Below, piece after piece: positions 1-8,761 of a stretch of DNA of 64,000 nt (positions are counted from its first letter, which is position 1; the number at the start of each line of letters is the position of its first letter). Both the position numbers and the translations under genes were made by a program. The stretch lies in the NCBI GenBank assembly GCA_902786855.1, contig CADAEH010000001.1, forward strand, positions 310,001 through 374,000. Reading direction: 5' to 3'. This DNA comes from an uncultured Eubacteriales bacterium (lineage in GTDB: Bacteria > Bacillota > Clostridia > Peptostreptococcales > Anaerovoracaceae). The notes beneath the pieces were generated by a model that was not told the origin of the DNA, did not search any database, and was given only the letters and a program-made list of their open reading frames with translations.

Positions 1-298
1 GATAGCTTATGACGCTTTCTACAGAGGCGCCAATGTCATATTCTGCTGGGATGAGAAGGATGAGTGCATGGAGCACTACGGCGAGGGCACATACCTGATG
101 CTGAATGAAGACAATGTATTCGGCGATGTGTGCATGAGCCCTGAGGAGATCACCGAGGCGGTGAAGAGGAATTACAGGCAGCCACAGTCAGAGCGGAATA
201 CAGCCAGATACAGCAGGATAGTGGAATTCCGCGACGGAAGGAATTCCGAGCGTATAATAGAGCATCTGATAAAAGACGGTCTGCTGGATAAAAGATAG
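1..298 (+). CDS. C-terminal end of a CDP-glycerol/teichoic acid phosphotransferase (partial)
   Basis: The reading frame is open from base 2 and is cut by the window edge, so only about 98 C-terminal residues are visible. The sequence runs ..AYDAFYRGANVIF.. and later contains GTYLMLNEDNVFGDVC and a tail ending HLIKDGLLDKR. From memory of the family this resembles the extreme C-terminus of CDP-glycerol:poly(glycerophosphate) glycerophosphotransferases (TagF/TarF/TarL type), which add glycerol- or ribitol-phosphate units to the teichoic acid chain at the inner face of the membrane. The next genes, tarI- and tarJ-like, support a teichoic acid role. The active-site part lies outside the window, so the substrate cannot be judged. 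Confidence 0.7.
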   Translation, partial: IAYDAFYRGANVIFCWDEKDECMEHYGEGTYLMLNEDNVFGDVCMSPEEITEAVKRNYRQPQSERNTARYSRIVEFRDGRNSERIIEHLIKDGLLDKR

Positions 299-395
299 AA
301 GTTATATACAGTCCGGTGGAATAGCGGCCTTCAGCATGGAATATCAGACATGCAGAATGGCTCAGTACCGGATCCAAACTGAAAGGAGACACTAA

Positions 396-1103
396 ATGAT
401 ATACGGAGCAGTGCTTGCAGGCGGAGTCGGAAAGAGAATGGGAAATGCCGAGAAGCCAAAACAGTTTCTCACTATAGGCGGTAAGCCGATCATAGTGCAC
501 ACAGTAGAGAAATTCGCGCTTTGTACAGAGTTTGAGAAGATCATAGTTCTCACGCCGGCAAAGTGGATAGCACATACCAGAAACATTCTCTCTAAGAACA
601 TCCCTGACATGTCCCGCATCGAGGTCATAGCCGGAGGCGATACCAGAAATGAGACCCTGATGAATGCGATCAACTTCATCGATGAAGAGGGCAATCTCGA
701 CGATGATACTATCATCGTTACCCATGACGCCGTGAGGCCTTTTGTCACATACAGAATACTCAGGGACAATATCGAAGCAGCCGGGAGAGTCGGCGCATGC
801 GATACTGCTTTCCCTGCGACAGATACCATCGTAAGATCTGAAGACGGAAAGATCGTCACGGAGATCCCTGACAGATCACAGCTGTGGCAGGGCCAGACTC
901 CGCAGAGCTTTAAAGCGAAGAAACTCAGAGCCCTGTATCAGAGCCTCACCGACGAGGAGAAGGACATACTCACCGATGCAGCCAAGATATTCGTAATGAA
1001 GGGCGAGGATGTTGAGATCGTCAGAGGAGAGAGCTTCAACCTCAAGATCACTTATCCGTATGACATCAAGGTCGCTGAGACGATCCTCAAAGGAGACGAA
1101 TAA
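396..1103 (+). CDS. tarI: D-ribitol-5-phosphate cytidylyltransferase (TarI-like; IspD/TarI family)
   Basis: A 235-residue nucleotidyltransferase of the IspD/TarI family. The N-terminal signature GGVGKRMGN (residues 9-17) followed by PKQF is the CTP-binding loop. HDAVRPF (from residue 110) and WQGQTPQSF (164-172) are further family motifs. TarI makes CDP-ribitol from ribitol-5-phosphate and CTP for wall teichoic acid; IspD uses methylerythritol phosphate in isoprenoid synthesis. Sequence alone does not fully separate the two. TarI is chosen because the stop codon overlaps the start of a TarJ-like reductase (TAATG) and polymer transferases follow. An AAAGGAGAC ribosome binding site lies just before the ATG. 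Confidence 0.85.
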   Translation: MIYGAVLAGGVGKRMGNAEKPKQFLTIGGKPIIVHTVEKFALCTEFEKIIVLTPAKWIAHTRNILSKNIPDMSRIEVIAGGDTRNETLMNAINFIDEEGNLDDDTIIVTHDAVRPFVTYRILRDNIEAAGRVGACDTAFPATDTIVRSEDGKIVTEIPDRSQLWQGQTPQSFKAKKLRALYQSLTDEEKDILTDAAKIFVMKGEDVEIVRGESFNLKITYPYDIKVAETILKGDE

Positions 1104-2128
1104 TGCTTAATGCGGTTTACAGGCTTGTTGAGCCAAGGCGCTTTGAGGTCGAATGGAACGACATAGACCTCACTGCAGACCAGGTCATTGTCAGGCCGAC
1201 TCACCTGTCCATATGCAATGCAGATCAGAGGTATTATCAGGGCAGAAGACCTGCGGCCGTCCTTGCGAAAAAACTGCCGATGGCGCTCATCCACGAGGGC
1301 ATCGGCCGCGTCGTGATGGACAGATCGGGAGAGTTTATGCCTGGCCAGGCGGTGGTCATGATCCCTAACACACCGTATGAAGAGGATGAGATCATCGCTG
1401 AGAATTATCTGAGATCGAGCAAGTTCAGGGCCAGCGGGTTCGACGGATTCATGCAGGACAATGTCGCTCTGAGAAGAGACAGAGTCGTGCCTCTGCCGGA
1501 CGGGATCAACCCTGAGGTAGCGGCTTTTACCGAATTCACTTCGGTCTGTTATCATGCGATCAGCAGATTCCGGAACTTCTCTCACAGCAGGAGAAACAGG
1601 ATCGCCATATGGGGAGACGGCAATCTCGCATTCATCATCGCGCTCATACTCAGCTACAGAGAACCGGAAGCAGAGCTGCACATTTTCGGTAAGCACGAGG
1701 ACAAGCTCGCCAATTTCTCATTCGCTGAAGCGACGTATTTTATCAATGAGATCCCTGATGATATCACCTTTGATCACGCATTCGAATGCGTAGGCAGCTC
1801 GGGCGCTCCGTCTGCCATCAACCAGATCATCGATCATATAGCTCCCGAGGGAACGATCTCCATTCTCGGTGTGACAGAAGAGCTTGCTCCGATCAACACC
1901 AGGATGGTGCTCGAGAAGGGCCTCAGGATATTCGGCAGCAGCCGGAGCGGCAGACAGGACTTCCTCGACACGGTCAACATGTACACAGAACACCCGGAAA
2001 TGGTGACATATCTCGAGTGCCTGGTCGACAGTGTGATCGAAGTTAACGACATGACAGACTTTACAACTGCATTTGAGGCAGACATCAGAAAGGCCGGCGG
2101 CAAGACGGTCATGCTGTGGAACAAGTAG
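1103..2128 (+). CDS. tarJ: Ribulose-5-phosphate reductase, zinc-dependent alcohol dehydrogenase family (TarJ-like)
   Basis: A 341-residue medium-chain dehydrogenase. C38 in LSICNADQ and the H64-E65 pair in LIHEGIG match the catalytic zinc ligands of the family. A Rossmann-type segment with IAIWGDGNLAFI lies near the middle. TarJ reduces D-ribulose-5-phosphate to ribitol-5-phosphate with NADPH, giving TarI its substrate. The one-base overlap with the preceding cytidylyltransferase gene indicates translational coupling, the usual tarI-tarJ arrangement. The alternative, another polyol dehydrogenase, is less likely given the neighbours. Confidence 0.85.
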   Translation: MLNAVYRLVEPRRFEVEWNDIDLTADQVIVRPTHLSICNADQRYYQGRRPAAVLAKKLPMALIHEGIGRVVMDRSGEFMPGQAVVMIPNTPYEEDEIIAENYLRSSKFRASGFDGFMQDNVALRRDRVVPLPDGINPEVAAFTEFTSVCYHAISRFRNFSHSRRNRIAIWGDGNLAFIIALILSYREPEAELHIFGKHEDKLANFSFAEATYFINEIPDDITFDHAFECVGSSGAPSAINQIIDHIAPEGTISILGVTEELAPINTRMVLEKGLRIFGSSRSGRQDFLDTVNMYTEHPEMVTYLECLVDSVIEVNDMTDFTTAFEADIRKAGGKTVMLWNK

Positions 2129-2193
2129 TTCCCGGCGGCATACGGAGTTTTAGCGTGTTATAACGGTACAACAGACAGCGTACAACAGATAAT

Positions 2194-3528
2194 ATGGAAG
2201 AAAACAAAAGAACATCAGAACAGAATACAGCAGCAGAGCAGAATGCCGGTAGCAGCAGCACATCTGCTAATGTTGCGGCAAGGATCTCGGAAGAAGAGAG
2301 ACAGCGCGAGCCTTGGCGTGCAGAAAAAGAAGATCTTACAGTCGGCGAGAGGCTGCGCAAGTGGAAGAGCAGATCGGAAAAGAACCTGTTCCGATTCCTT
2401 ACGGTCAAGCTCATCTATCCTTTCTTCTATACAATATACAGAGTCAGGAAGATCGATGATAAGAAGGTCGTCTTTGTCGAACCTTCCCAGCTCAAGCCGA
2501 CCAACAGCATGAAGGGAATGCTGAGGGCAGTGAAAGCCAGAGATGACTACAATGTCGTCCAGATGTCACTTGGGCATAACAAGGTCAGGAAGAGATATCA
2601 GCTGATGAGGGAGATCAACTTCATCAAGGAATATGCGACAGCCAGATATGTGTTCACCACCGAGGCCCTTGCTACGGTCGGAGGATTCGAAAAGAGAAAA
2701 GGGACCACAGTTGTGCAGCTGTGGCACGGATGCGGTGCTTTCAAGAGATTCGGACTCAGCACTGCCGACTACAGATTCGGAAGCAATCTGGCTACCAAGA
2801 AGAAATATCCTGACTACAGGAATGAAGACCTGATCACGGTCAGTTCGCCTGAAGTTGTATGGGCTTATGAAGAAGCCATGGATTACAAGGGCAAGGGCGT
2901 TGTGCAGCCGACAGGCATCAGCAGGACGGATATATTCTTCGACGAAGATTACGTCAGGGAAGCCAGAGAGAGAGTCTTTGCCGCAGTGCCCGGTCTGAAC
3001 GGACGCAAAGTCATCCTCTATGCGCCTACATTCAGAGGCAGGGTCAAGACGGCATATGCGCCTGAATCTCTCGACCTCGAGATGCTGCGCCGTGAGATCG
3101 GCGATGAATACGTCCTTCTCATCAAGCAGCATCCTCACGTCAAGGAAAGACCGCAGCCGCCGGAAAGCTGCAGTGATTTTGCATGGGATGTCACCGGCGA
3201 GCTCACCATAGATGATCTGATCTGCGCAGCTGACATATGCATCTCCGACTACTCATCGCTGGTCTTTGAGTATTCACTGTTCGGCAGACCGATGATCTTC
3301 TACGCTGATGACCTTGAGGACTACAACGACTGGAGAGGTTTCTACTATCACTACGATGAGCTCACTCCGGGCCCGGTCGTAGACAGGACAGAAGACGTAG
3401 TTGATTACATAAAAAATCTCGATACGAAATTTGACAGAGAAGAGGTCGACGCGTTCAGAGACCGTTTCATGAGATCATGTGACGGTCATGCGACAGAGAG
3501 GATCCTCGATTTTATAGGACTCAAATGA
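2194..3528 (+). CDS. CDP-glycerol/CDP-ribitol polymer phosphotransferase (TagF/TarL family)
   Basis: 444 residues. A charged N-terminal extension of about 60 residues precedes a Glyphos_transf-type domain. Family landmarks are VQLWHGCGAFKRFG (L176-W177-H178-G179) and the C-terminal CISDYSSLVFEY stretch with D352-Y353-S354-S355, followed by GRPMIFY. Enzymes of this family transfer glycerol-phosphate or ribitol-phosphate from the CDP-activated donor to the growing teichoic acid on the cytoplasmic membrane face. Neighbouring CDP-ribitol genes suggest a ribitol-phosphate primase or polymerase, but donor specificity cannot be read from the sequence. No strong ribosome binding site is visible before the ATG. 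The last bases overlap the next gene (ATGA). Confidence 0.85.
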   Translation: MEENKRTSEQNTAAEQNAGSSSTSANVAARISEEERQREPWRAEKEDLTVGERLRKWKSRSEKNLFRFLTVKLIYPFFYTIYRVRKIDDKKVVFVEPSQLKPTNSMKGMLRAVKARDDYNVVQMSLGHNKVRKRYQLMREINFIKEYATARYVFTTEALATVGGFEKRKGTTVVQLWHGCGAFKRFGLSTADYRFGSNLATKKKYPDYRNEDLITVSSPEVVWAYEEAMDYKGKGVVQPTGISRTDIFFDEDYVREARERVFAAVPGLNGRKVILYAPTFRGRVKTAYAPESLDLEMLRREIGDEYVLLIKQHPHVKERPQPPESCSDFAWDVTGELTIDDLICAADICISDYSSLVFEYSLFGRPMIFYADDLEDYNDWRGFYYHYDELTPGPVVDRTEDVVDYIKNLDTKFDREEVDAFRDRFMRSCDGHATERILDFIGLK

Positions 3529-4730
3529 ACAGCATAGAGAAAAAGATCAACAGAATACTGAACTATCCTGAGCGTCAGAAGGTAAAAAAGCTCATAGCCG
3601 ATCCGCCGCCTGTAAAGAAAAACAGCATCGTGTTCACTTCAACAGAGGACTTTTCGGACAACCCGAGAGCACTCTATGAGTATATGATCGACCACGGATA
3701 CAACAGCAAGTATGAGATCACATGGCTTTTTGAATTTGAAGAGAACTACCGTGATCTCCATACTCCTAACGTGAAGTCGGTCAGGATGTACAACTCGAGA
3801 CATCAGAGGACGGCGGAATCTTACGAGGCAGCACTCAGCGCGGAATTCGTGTTTTTCTCACACAACGTGAACTGGGTGAAGAATTTCCGGCCTGAGCAGA
3901 CTTTTGTAGAGCTGTGGCATGGCTGCGGCTACAAGGGCAGGCAGCCCGGCGAGCAAAGGGTCATACAGTTCGACTGGTGCACGACGACAGGTCCGAAATA
4001 CGCAAAGGAACTGACGACACATTATCTGTGCGGCCCTGAAAAGCTGCTGCCTCTCGGATACGCGCGTAATGACTGGTTCTTTACTGAAAAGACGAGAGCC
4101 GGAGAATACGCGGCGGAGATCAAAGAGAAATGCGGCGCAGACAGGCTGATCATATGGATGCCTACTTTCAGAAAGAGCAGGGTAGACAGGATATCCACAG
4201 CGACCAGCGTTTCGGATACGGGTCTGCCGCTGGCAGATAACATGGAAGAGCTGACAGCGCTTGACAGGGTGTGCAGCGAGAACAGGACAGCTCTGCTGAT
4301 CAAGACACATGTGCTCCAGGCAGAGTCGGACATCCAATGGGACAAGCTGACCAACATATTCCATACAGATAATCAGGTCCTGAGAAAAGAGGACGTCAAT
4401 CTATATGAACTGCTCGCGAAGACAGATGCTCTTCTGACTGACTATTCATCAGTAGCTATAGACTATCTGCTGCTCGACAGGCCGATGGGATTCATCCTTA
4501 CTGATTTCGATGAATATGAAAAGGCGCGCAGCTGGTGTTATGACAATGTCAAGGATTACATGCCTGGACATCATATATATAAGAAGGAAGATCTGAATCA
4601 GTTTATTTCAGATGTAGCTGAAGGAAAGGACCCATACCGGGATGCAAGAGCCAAGGTGCGGCCTGAACTGCAGACCGAATCAGAGAGTTACTGCAAAGAT
4701 ATACTGGACCACTTTGGCATCACACTTTAA
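3525..4730 (+). CDS. Second CDP-glycerol/CDP-ribitol phosphotransferase family protein
   Basis: 401 residues, starting in a 4-base overlap with the preceding transferase gene, so the two are almost certainly co-translated. It keeps the family landmarks VELWHGCGYKG (W131-H132-G133) and LLTDYSSVAIDY (D306-Y307-S308-S309). It is paralogous to, but clearly different from, the upstream protein, as in a primase/polymerase pair. Which of the two primes and which elongates the polymer is not decidable here. Confidence 0.85.
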   Translation: MNSIEKKINRILNYPERQKVKKLIADPPPVKKNSIVFTSTEDFSDNPRALYEYMIDHGYNSKYEITWLFEFEENYRDLHTPNVKSVRMYNSRHQRTAESYEAALSAEFVFFSHNVNWVKNFRPEQTFVELWHGCGYKGRQPGEQRVIQFDWCTTTGPKYAKELTTHYLCGPEKLLPLGYARNDWFFTEKTRAGEYAAEIKEKCGADRLIIWMPTFRKSRVDRISTATSVSDTGLPLADNMEELTALDRVCSENRTALLIKTHVLQAESDIQWDKLTNIFHTDNQVLRKEDVNLYELLAKTDALLTDYSSVAIDYLLLDRPMGFILTDFDEYEKARSWCYDNVKDYMPGHHIYKKEDLNQFISDVAEGKDPYRDARAKVRPELQTESESYCKDILDHFGITL

Positions 4731-4742
4731 CAGGAGAATATA

Positions 4743-6365
4743 ATGCAACAGATACAGGAAATGCTGCTCGACATGCTTAAGGAGATCGATGAGATCTGCG
4801 AAGCTAACGGCATCAGATACTTCATAGACGGCGGCACATGTCTCGGGGCTGTAAGGCACGAGGGCTTTATCCCGTGGGACAATGATGCGGATATCGTCAT
4901 GACAGAAGACAACTACAACAAGTTCGTCAAAGCAGTCAACAGCCAGACGGAAAAGACGCACCGCATTGTCGTAGACAACAGGATCAACCGCGAGTACGGT
5001 ACTGCTTTTGGCCGCTATGTCAATCTCGATACGACCAAGATCACCAAGAACACCCCGTTCTGGGATGACGAGACAGCCTATGCCGGACTCATCATAGATA
5101 TCTTCATCCTCTTCCCGCTCCCTAAGAATGAGCCTGCGAGGACTGACTATATGGAGCTGCTTGCCCTTTACGATGAGTTCCAGAACAATACGTTCAGACA
5201 CACTGGCCGCAGGACTGACCGATTCGTTGAGGCATATAAGAAGGCCCGCGAAGAGAGCAAGAAGAAAGGCCAGGTCGCTGTTCTTGAGGAGATGGAGGCA
5301 AAGCTCTTCAATCAGGGCCTCAAAGACGATGAATACGATGATTACGTCTATCTCTCATCGCCGAGGATGTTCCTCAGAACGTTCCCTAAGTGGATGTTCG
5401 ACGCTGAGCCTGTGAAGATACCGTTTGAGGGGACACCGCTGCCGGTTTCGAAATACTACCTTGAGGAGATGCGTCACTTCTACGGCGAAGATTACTATAT
5501 CATTCCTGGCGGAAGCGGACAGAAGGTCCATGTCGACCTGCACAGCGCGACCATACCGTACACGTATTTTGTCAGAGACTACATGCAGTTCCTCGATGCG
5601 GCAGATGTCAAGGAAAAGAGGAGAGTGTACAAGGAATCCTTCGTCGACGAAGGATTCAAGAGGAAGATCTGGGATGAGGACATGATCAGATTCGTGTCTG
5701 ATCGTGTGAGGACCAACCTGCTCGAGAGGATCGAAGAGGAAAAGATCGATGTCATGGCTGAGACAGAGGCTGAAAACTGGCCGCTCCTGAATGATCTCTT
5801 CGCGGAATTCTATCAGTACCAGTATGCTGCAGCTTATAAGTACTGGTACAGATTCATTGATCTGCCGGATGACTGCAGATATGCAGCAATGATGAATCTC
5901 GCCTGCGGCAGGGGAGACTACGGTAAGGTCTCAGGATATATCCAGAGATTTACCGAGAGAAACGGTGCATCTACACCTGCCCTTGATAAGGTGCAGAAGA
6001 TGATGGATGATATTTTCGCAATATCTTCTGCGAGGATCTACGGCAGGACTGAAGACGAGCGAAAGGCTCTCGAATACGCTGAGTCACAGTATCCGACGAA
6101 CAGGGAAGTCAGGCTCGAGAGACTAAAATACGATATCATCACTTCTGACGGCAGCGATGCTGCTGAACTGATGAAAAAGGCCGAGAGCCTGCTGGAAGAG
6201 TATCCGGGCAACGTCGACATCATCAAGGCGACCGGAGATATCCGCTGGCTCGAAGGAGACAAGGCAGCTGCAACTAAGATATATGATTCCATCTATGACG
6301 GCACCAATAACGGCCTCATCAGACTGGATATTGAAAGGAAAAGGAGAATATTCGCCAATGCTTAA
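4743..6365 (+). CDS. LicD-family phosphotransferase with C-terminal helical repeat region
   Basis: 540 residues. The N-terminal domain has the LicD/FKTN nucleotidyltransferase signature: D29-GG-T-C-L-G-A-V-R-H-E-G-F-I-P-W followed by the acidic triad D46-N-D48-A-D50 expected to bind metal. LicD proteins transfer phosphocholine, or other phospho-substituents from nucleotide donors, onto teichoic acids and polysaccharides. The last 170 or so residues are helical, TPR-like in spacing, and may mediate protein contact. The gene follows the two polymer transferases by 12 bases with an AGGAGA ribosome binding site. No choline kinase or CDP-choline gene is visible, so the transferred group is unknown. 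Confidence 0.8.
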   Translation: MQQIQEMLLDMLKEIDEICEANGIRYFIDGGTCLGAVRHEGFIPWDNDADIVMTEDNYNKFVKAVNSQTEKTHRIVVDNRINREYGTAFGRYVNLDTTKITKNTPFWDDETAYAGLIIDIFILFPLPKNEPARTDYMELLALYDEFQNNTFRHTGRRTDRFVEAYKKAREESKKKGQVAVLEEMEAKLFNQGLKDDEYDDYVYLSSPRMFLRTFPKWMFDAEPVKIPFEGTPLPVSKYYLEEMRHFYGEDYYIIPGGSGQKVHVDLHSATIPYTYFVRDYMQFLDAADVKEKRRVYKESFVDEGFKRKIWDEDMIRFVSDRVRTNLLERIEEEKIDVMAETEAENWPLLNDLFAEFYQYQYAAAYKYWYRFIDLPDDCRYAAMMNLACGRGDYGKVSGYIQRFTERNGASTPALDKVQKMMDDIFAISSARIYGRTEDERKALEYAESQYPTNREVRLERLKYDIITSDGSDAAELMKKAESLLEEYPGNVDIIKATGDIRWLEGDKAAATKIYDSIYDGTNNGLIRLDIERKRRIFANA

Positions 6366-7584
6366 AGTACAGAGCAGAGTTATGGAGCTGCTTAAAGAGA
6401 TAGAAGAGATCTCCGAAGCAGAGGGCATCCGCTATTCTCTTGCCGGCAGGACTGCAGCCATGCAGGTCCTTTCCGGAGGCTTCAAGTGCAGTGATTACAC
6501 TGCAGAGATCATGATGATGCCTGAAGACTACAGGAAATTCTGTAAAGCAGTTGCAGGCAGGGCAGACAGGAAGATCGAGTCGCTTGAGAACAACCCGCTG
6601 ATGGATGGAGTCTACGCAAGATACACAGACACTTCCACTACGCTTATAGATATCAAAAGGGCCCCGTGGGCGAAGGCAAAAGGTGTCTTTGTCAAGATCT
6701 GGGTGCTGAGAAGCACTGCGCCAAAGGGCAGATATCAGAAGGCGCTTGAAACGCTCGTAAAGACCAACGATATCCTGAGCACCAAGGTCAGAAAAGAATA
6801 CTGCAACAGCAAGGAACGCTCAAAAGTGACCGCGCTCAGCGCTGCAAGGACATTCCTGAGAAGACCGGGCACTATGGCTAAATATTTCAGCACCTGCACA
6901 GCCGATAACGGTAAGAGCAAAAAAGTCTTCTTCTATGACGGAAAGGAAAGGTTCAACGTCCCAAGAAAGGCGATGGACAAGATCGGTAAGGCAGAGTTCG
7001 AAGGAGTCACTGTCTCAGTAGCAGACAAAATAGCGGATGTAGTGAAAGCTGCATACAAAGATCCGGCCAAGGTGGCATCCGAAGCGGCTTATCCGGCAGG
7101 TGAATGGGGAGTCTACATAGATCTCAGGCATCCGTATGAGCAGGTCATCAGAGAGGCCGAGCAGAAGGGAACGGATTTTGACCGGCTGGCGCTTGAAAAG
7201 GCTGACTACGATGAATTCGGTACAAGAGTCTACAGAAGAAAGCTCTCAGAAGCTGATAAACAGTATAAGTACGTGTGGCGCACGATCAACAGATTCCGTC
7301 TGCTTGAAGAATACGAGGGCAGAAAAGATGAGATCAAAGAAAAATACGCCGCTGGAAAGTACGACGAGGTCAGAGCCGATCTTGCCGACTATATCGAGAT
7401 GATAGAAGCATATGCGGATATCAAAATGGGCTTTGGACTTGATAAAGAGCTCGAAGAGATCGCGTATAAGATCATGGAGATGGATGGCAAGGGAGGTATT
7501 GTCGCTAAGGCGAAAAAGTATCAGCCGAAAGAGTATAAAGAGGATCTTGCAGATTTTCTCAGAAACAACGGCTGGTCAGAGTGA
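6358..7584 (+). CDS. Degenerate LicD paralogue, probably catalytically altered
   Basis: The 408-residue frame from ATG 6358 overlaps the preceding gene by eight bases; an upstream in-frame start would lie deep inside it and is rejected. The first 50 residues align position by position with the upstream LicD, for example EGIRY and GGF at 40-42. The metal-binding D46-x-D48-x-D50 is replaced by D46-Y-T48-A-E50, and the G-T-C-L-G-A-V-R-H stretch is replaced by R-T-A-A-M-Q-V. This suggests a duplicated copy that lost or changed activity, possibly a regulatory partner of the intact LicD. The C-terminal half is charged and helical. Confidence 0.7.
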   Translation: MLKVQSRVMELLKEIEEISEAEGIRYSLAGRTAAMQVLSGGFKCSDYTAEIMMMPEDYRKFCKAVAGRADRKIESLENNPLMDGVYARYTDTSTTLIDIKRAPWAKAKGVFVKIWVLRSTAPKGRYQKALETLVKTNDILSTKVRKEYCNSKERSKVTALSAARTFLRRPGTMAKYFSTCTADNGKSKKVFFYDGKERFNVPRKAMDKIGKAEFEGVTVSVADKIADVVKAAYKDPAKVASEAAYPAGEWGVYIDLRHPYEQVIREAEQKGTDFDRLALEKADYDEFGTRVYRRKLSEADKQYKYVWRTINRFRLLEEYEGRKDEIKEKYAAGKYDEVRADLADYIEMIEAYADIKMGFGLDKELEEIAYKIMEMDGKGGIVAKAKKYQPKEYKEDLADFLRNNGWSE

Positions 7585-7714
7585 CAATAAAGCTGTCCTG
7601 ACAAGAATGATCTGAAAGCCGGGCAAAAGAGCTGGGTGTTTATTTAATGTTAGTTATAGGGGTAAAGAGACTATATACGTTAACACTTATGGATGGAGGA
7701 AGAAGGAAGAGGAT

Positions 7715-8626
7715 ATGAAAAGAACAGCAAAGTTATTATCAGTTTTCCTGGCGCTGATCATGGTCATCGGCACTATGACGACTTTCGTTTTTGCTGACAG
7801 TGAGACTCCGGCAACAGACGGACAGACACAGACCCAGACCCAGGATCAGGCTCAGACAACTGACCAGGCACAGGATCAGACTCAGCCGGCTGAAGATCCG
7901 GACAAAGAGGCTATAGAGAAGTATGGATATTATCACGGCAAGGATGCAACCAAGATCCCTGTCCTGACATATCATATGGTAGTATCAAACGGCAAGAAGG
8001 CAAGCGGCAAGTACAGAAACAGCAGCCTTGCAGTCTCAAGAAGCACTTTTGACAAGCAGATGAGATGGCTCAAGAAAAGAGGCTACAGATCGATCAACTG
8101 CGAAGAGTTTTATCTCTGGTACATGGGAAAGATCAAGCTGCCTCCTAAGTCAGTTCTGATCACTTTTGACGACGGTGCTATCGGAGTAGTGACACAGGCA
8201 CTTCCTGTTCTGAAGAAGTACAACATGAAGGGAACTACATTCATCGTAGGTACCAGAACCAAAAAGAACAAGAGGGGAACTATAAAGTTCAAGCAGTATC
8301 AGAAACTGAAAGATTCACAGGACAACCTCGATTTCCAGAGCCATACATACGCTCTGCACAAACATTTCAGCAAGAAGGGCGACTATCAGAAGGTCCTTAA
8401 GGATGCTGCTAAGCAGAAAGAGATCTATGGATTTGAGTATCTTGCATACCCATACGGAAGAAATACTCCTGGCATGAGAAAGGCATATGCTGAAAGCGGT
8501 ATCAAGGTAGCATTCACCTACGGCAAGAACGGCTATGCTACCAAGAAGCAGAACATCCTGCAGATCAGGAGAATCAAGGTCAATGCAAGAGAAGGTTTCG
8601 GAAAGTTCACAAGGTGGTTCAAGTAA
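7715..8626 (+). CDS. Secreted polysaccharide deacetylase (NodB fold, PgaB/IcaB-like)
   Basis: 303 residues with a signal peptide (about residues 1-27, cleaved near VFADS), a Q/T-rich linker and a NodB-type deacetylase domain. Visible motifs are PVLTYHMV at the start of the domain, TFDDG (T150-G154) with the catalytic and metal-binding aspartates, SHTYALH (209-215) carrying the metal histidines, and AYPYG (244-248). The H-T-Y-x-L-H spacing recalls PgaB/IcaB enzymes that de-N-acetylate poly-N-acetylglucosamine, rather than the H-[ST]-x-x-H of peptidoglycan deacetylases. Substrate assignment is inference. A purine-rich GGAGGAAGAAGG leader serves as ribosome binding site. Confidence 0.85.
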   Translation: MKRTAKLLSVFLALIMVIGTMTTFVFADSETPATDGQTQTQTQDQAQTTDQAQDQTQPAEDPDKEAIEKYGYYHGKDATKIPVLTYHMVVSNGKKASGKYRNSSLAVSRSTFDKQMRWLKKRGYRSINCEEFYLWYMGKIKLPPKSVLITFDDGAIGVVTQALPVLKKYNMKGTTFIVGTRTKKNKRGTIKFKQYQKLKDSQDNLDFQSHTYALHKHFSKKGDYQKVLKDAAKQKEIYGFEYLAYPYGRNTPGMRKAYAESGIKVAFTYGKNGYATKKQNILQIRRIKVNAREGFGKFTRWFK

Positions 8627-8691
8627 TCTTAAAGTTTATAAAAGTTCGGCGATTTTACGTTTAAATTAAGATACAATTCTGGTGATAGATT

Positions 8692-8735
8692 CCCGTGTTA
8701 TGTACACGGGGTCTGTCATCGGACCGATTTCAGAC
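8692..8735 (+). other. Structured leader before the 741-residue exoprotein gene
   Basis: CCCGTGT (8692-8698) and ACACGGG (8704-8710) form a perfect 7-bp hairpin with a 5-base loop. GTCTG (8711-8715) and CAGAC (8731-8735) can pair just downstream. There is no T run, so this is not a terminator. It lies between a possible -10 (TACAAT, 8672-8677) and the start codon. It may affect mRNA stability or translation; no known riboswitch core is recognisable. Confidence 0.4.
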
Positions 8736-8761
8736 GTAATTGAAGAACAGAAGGAACTGAG

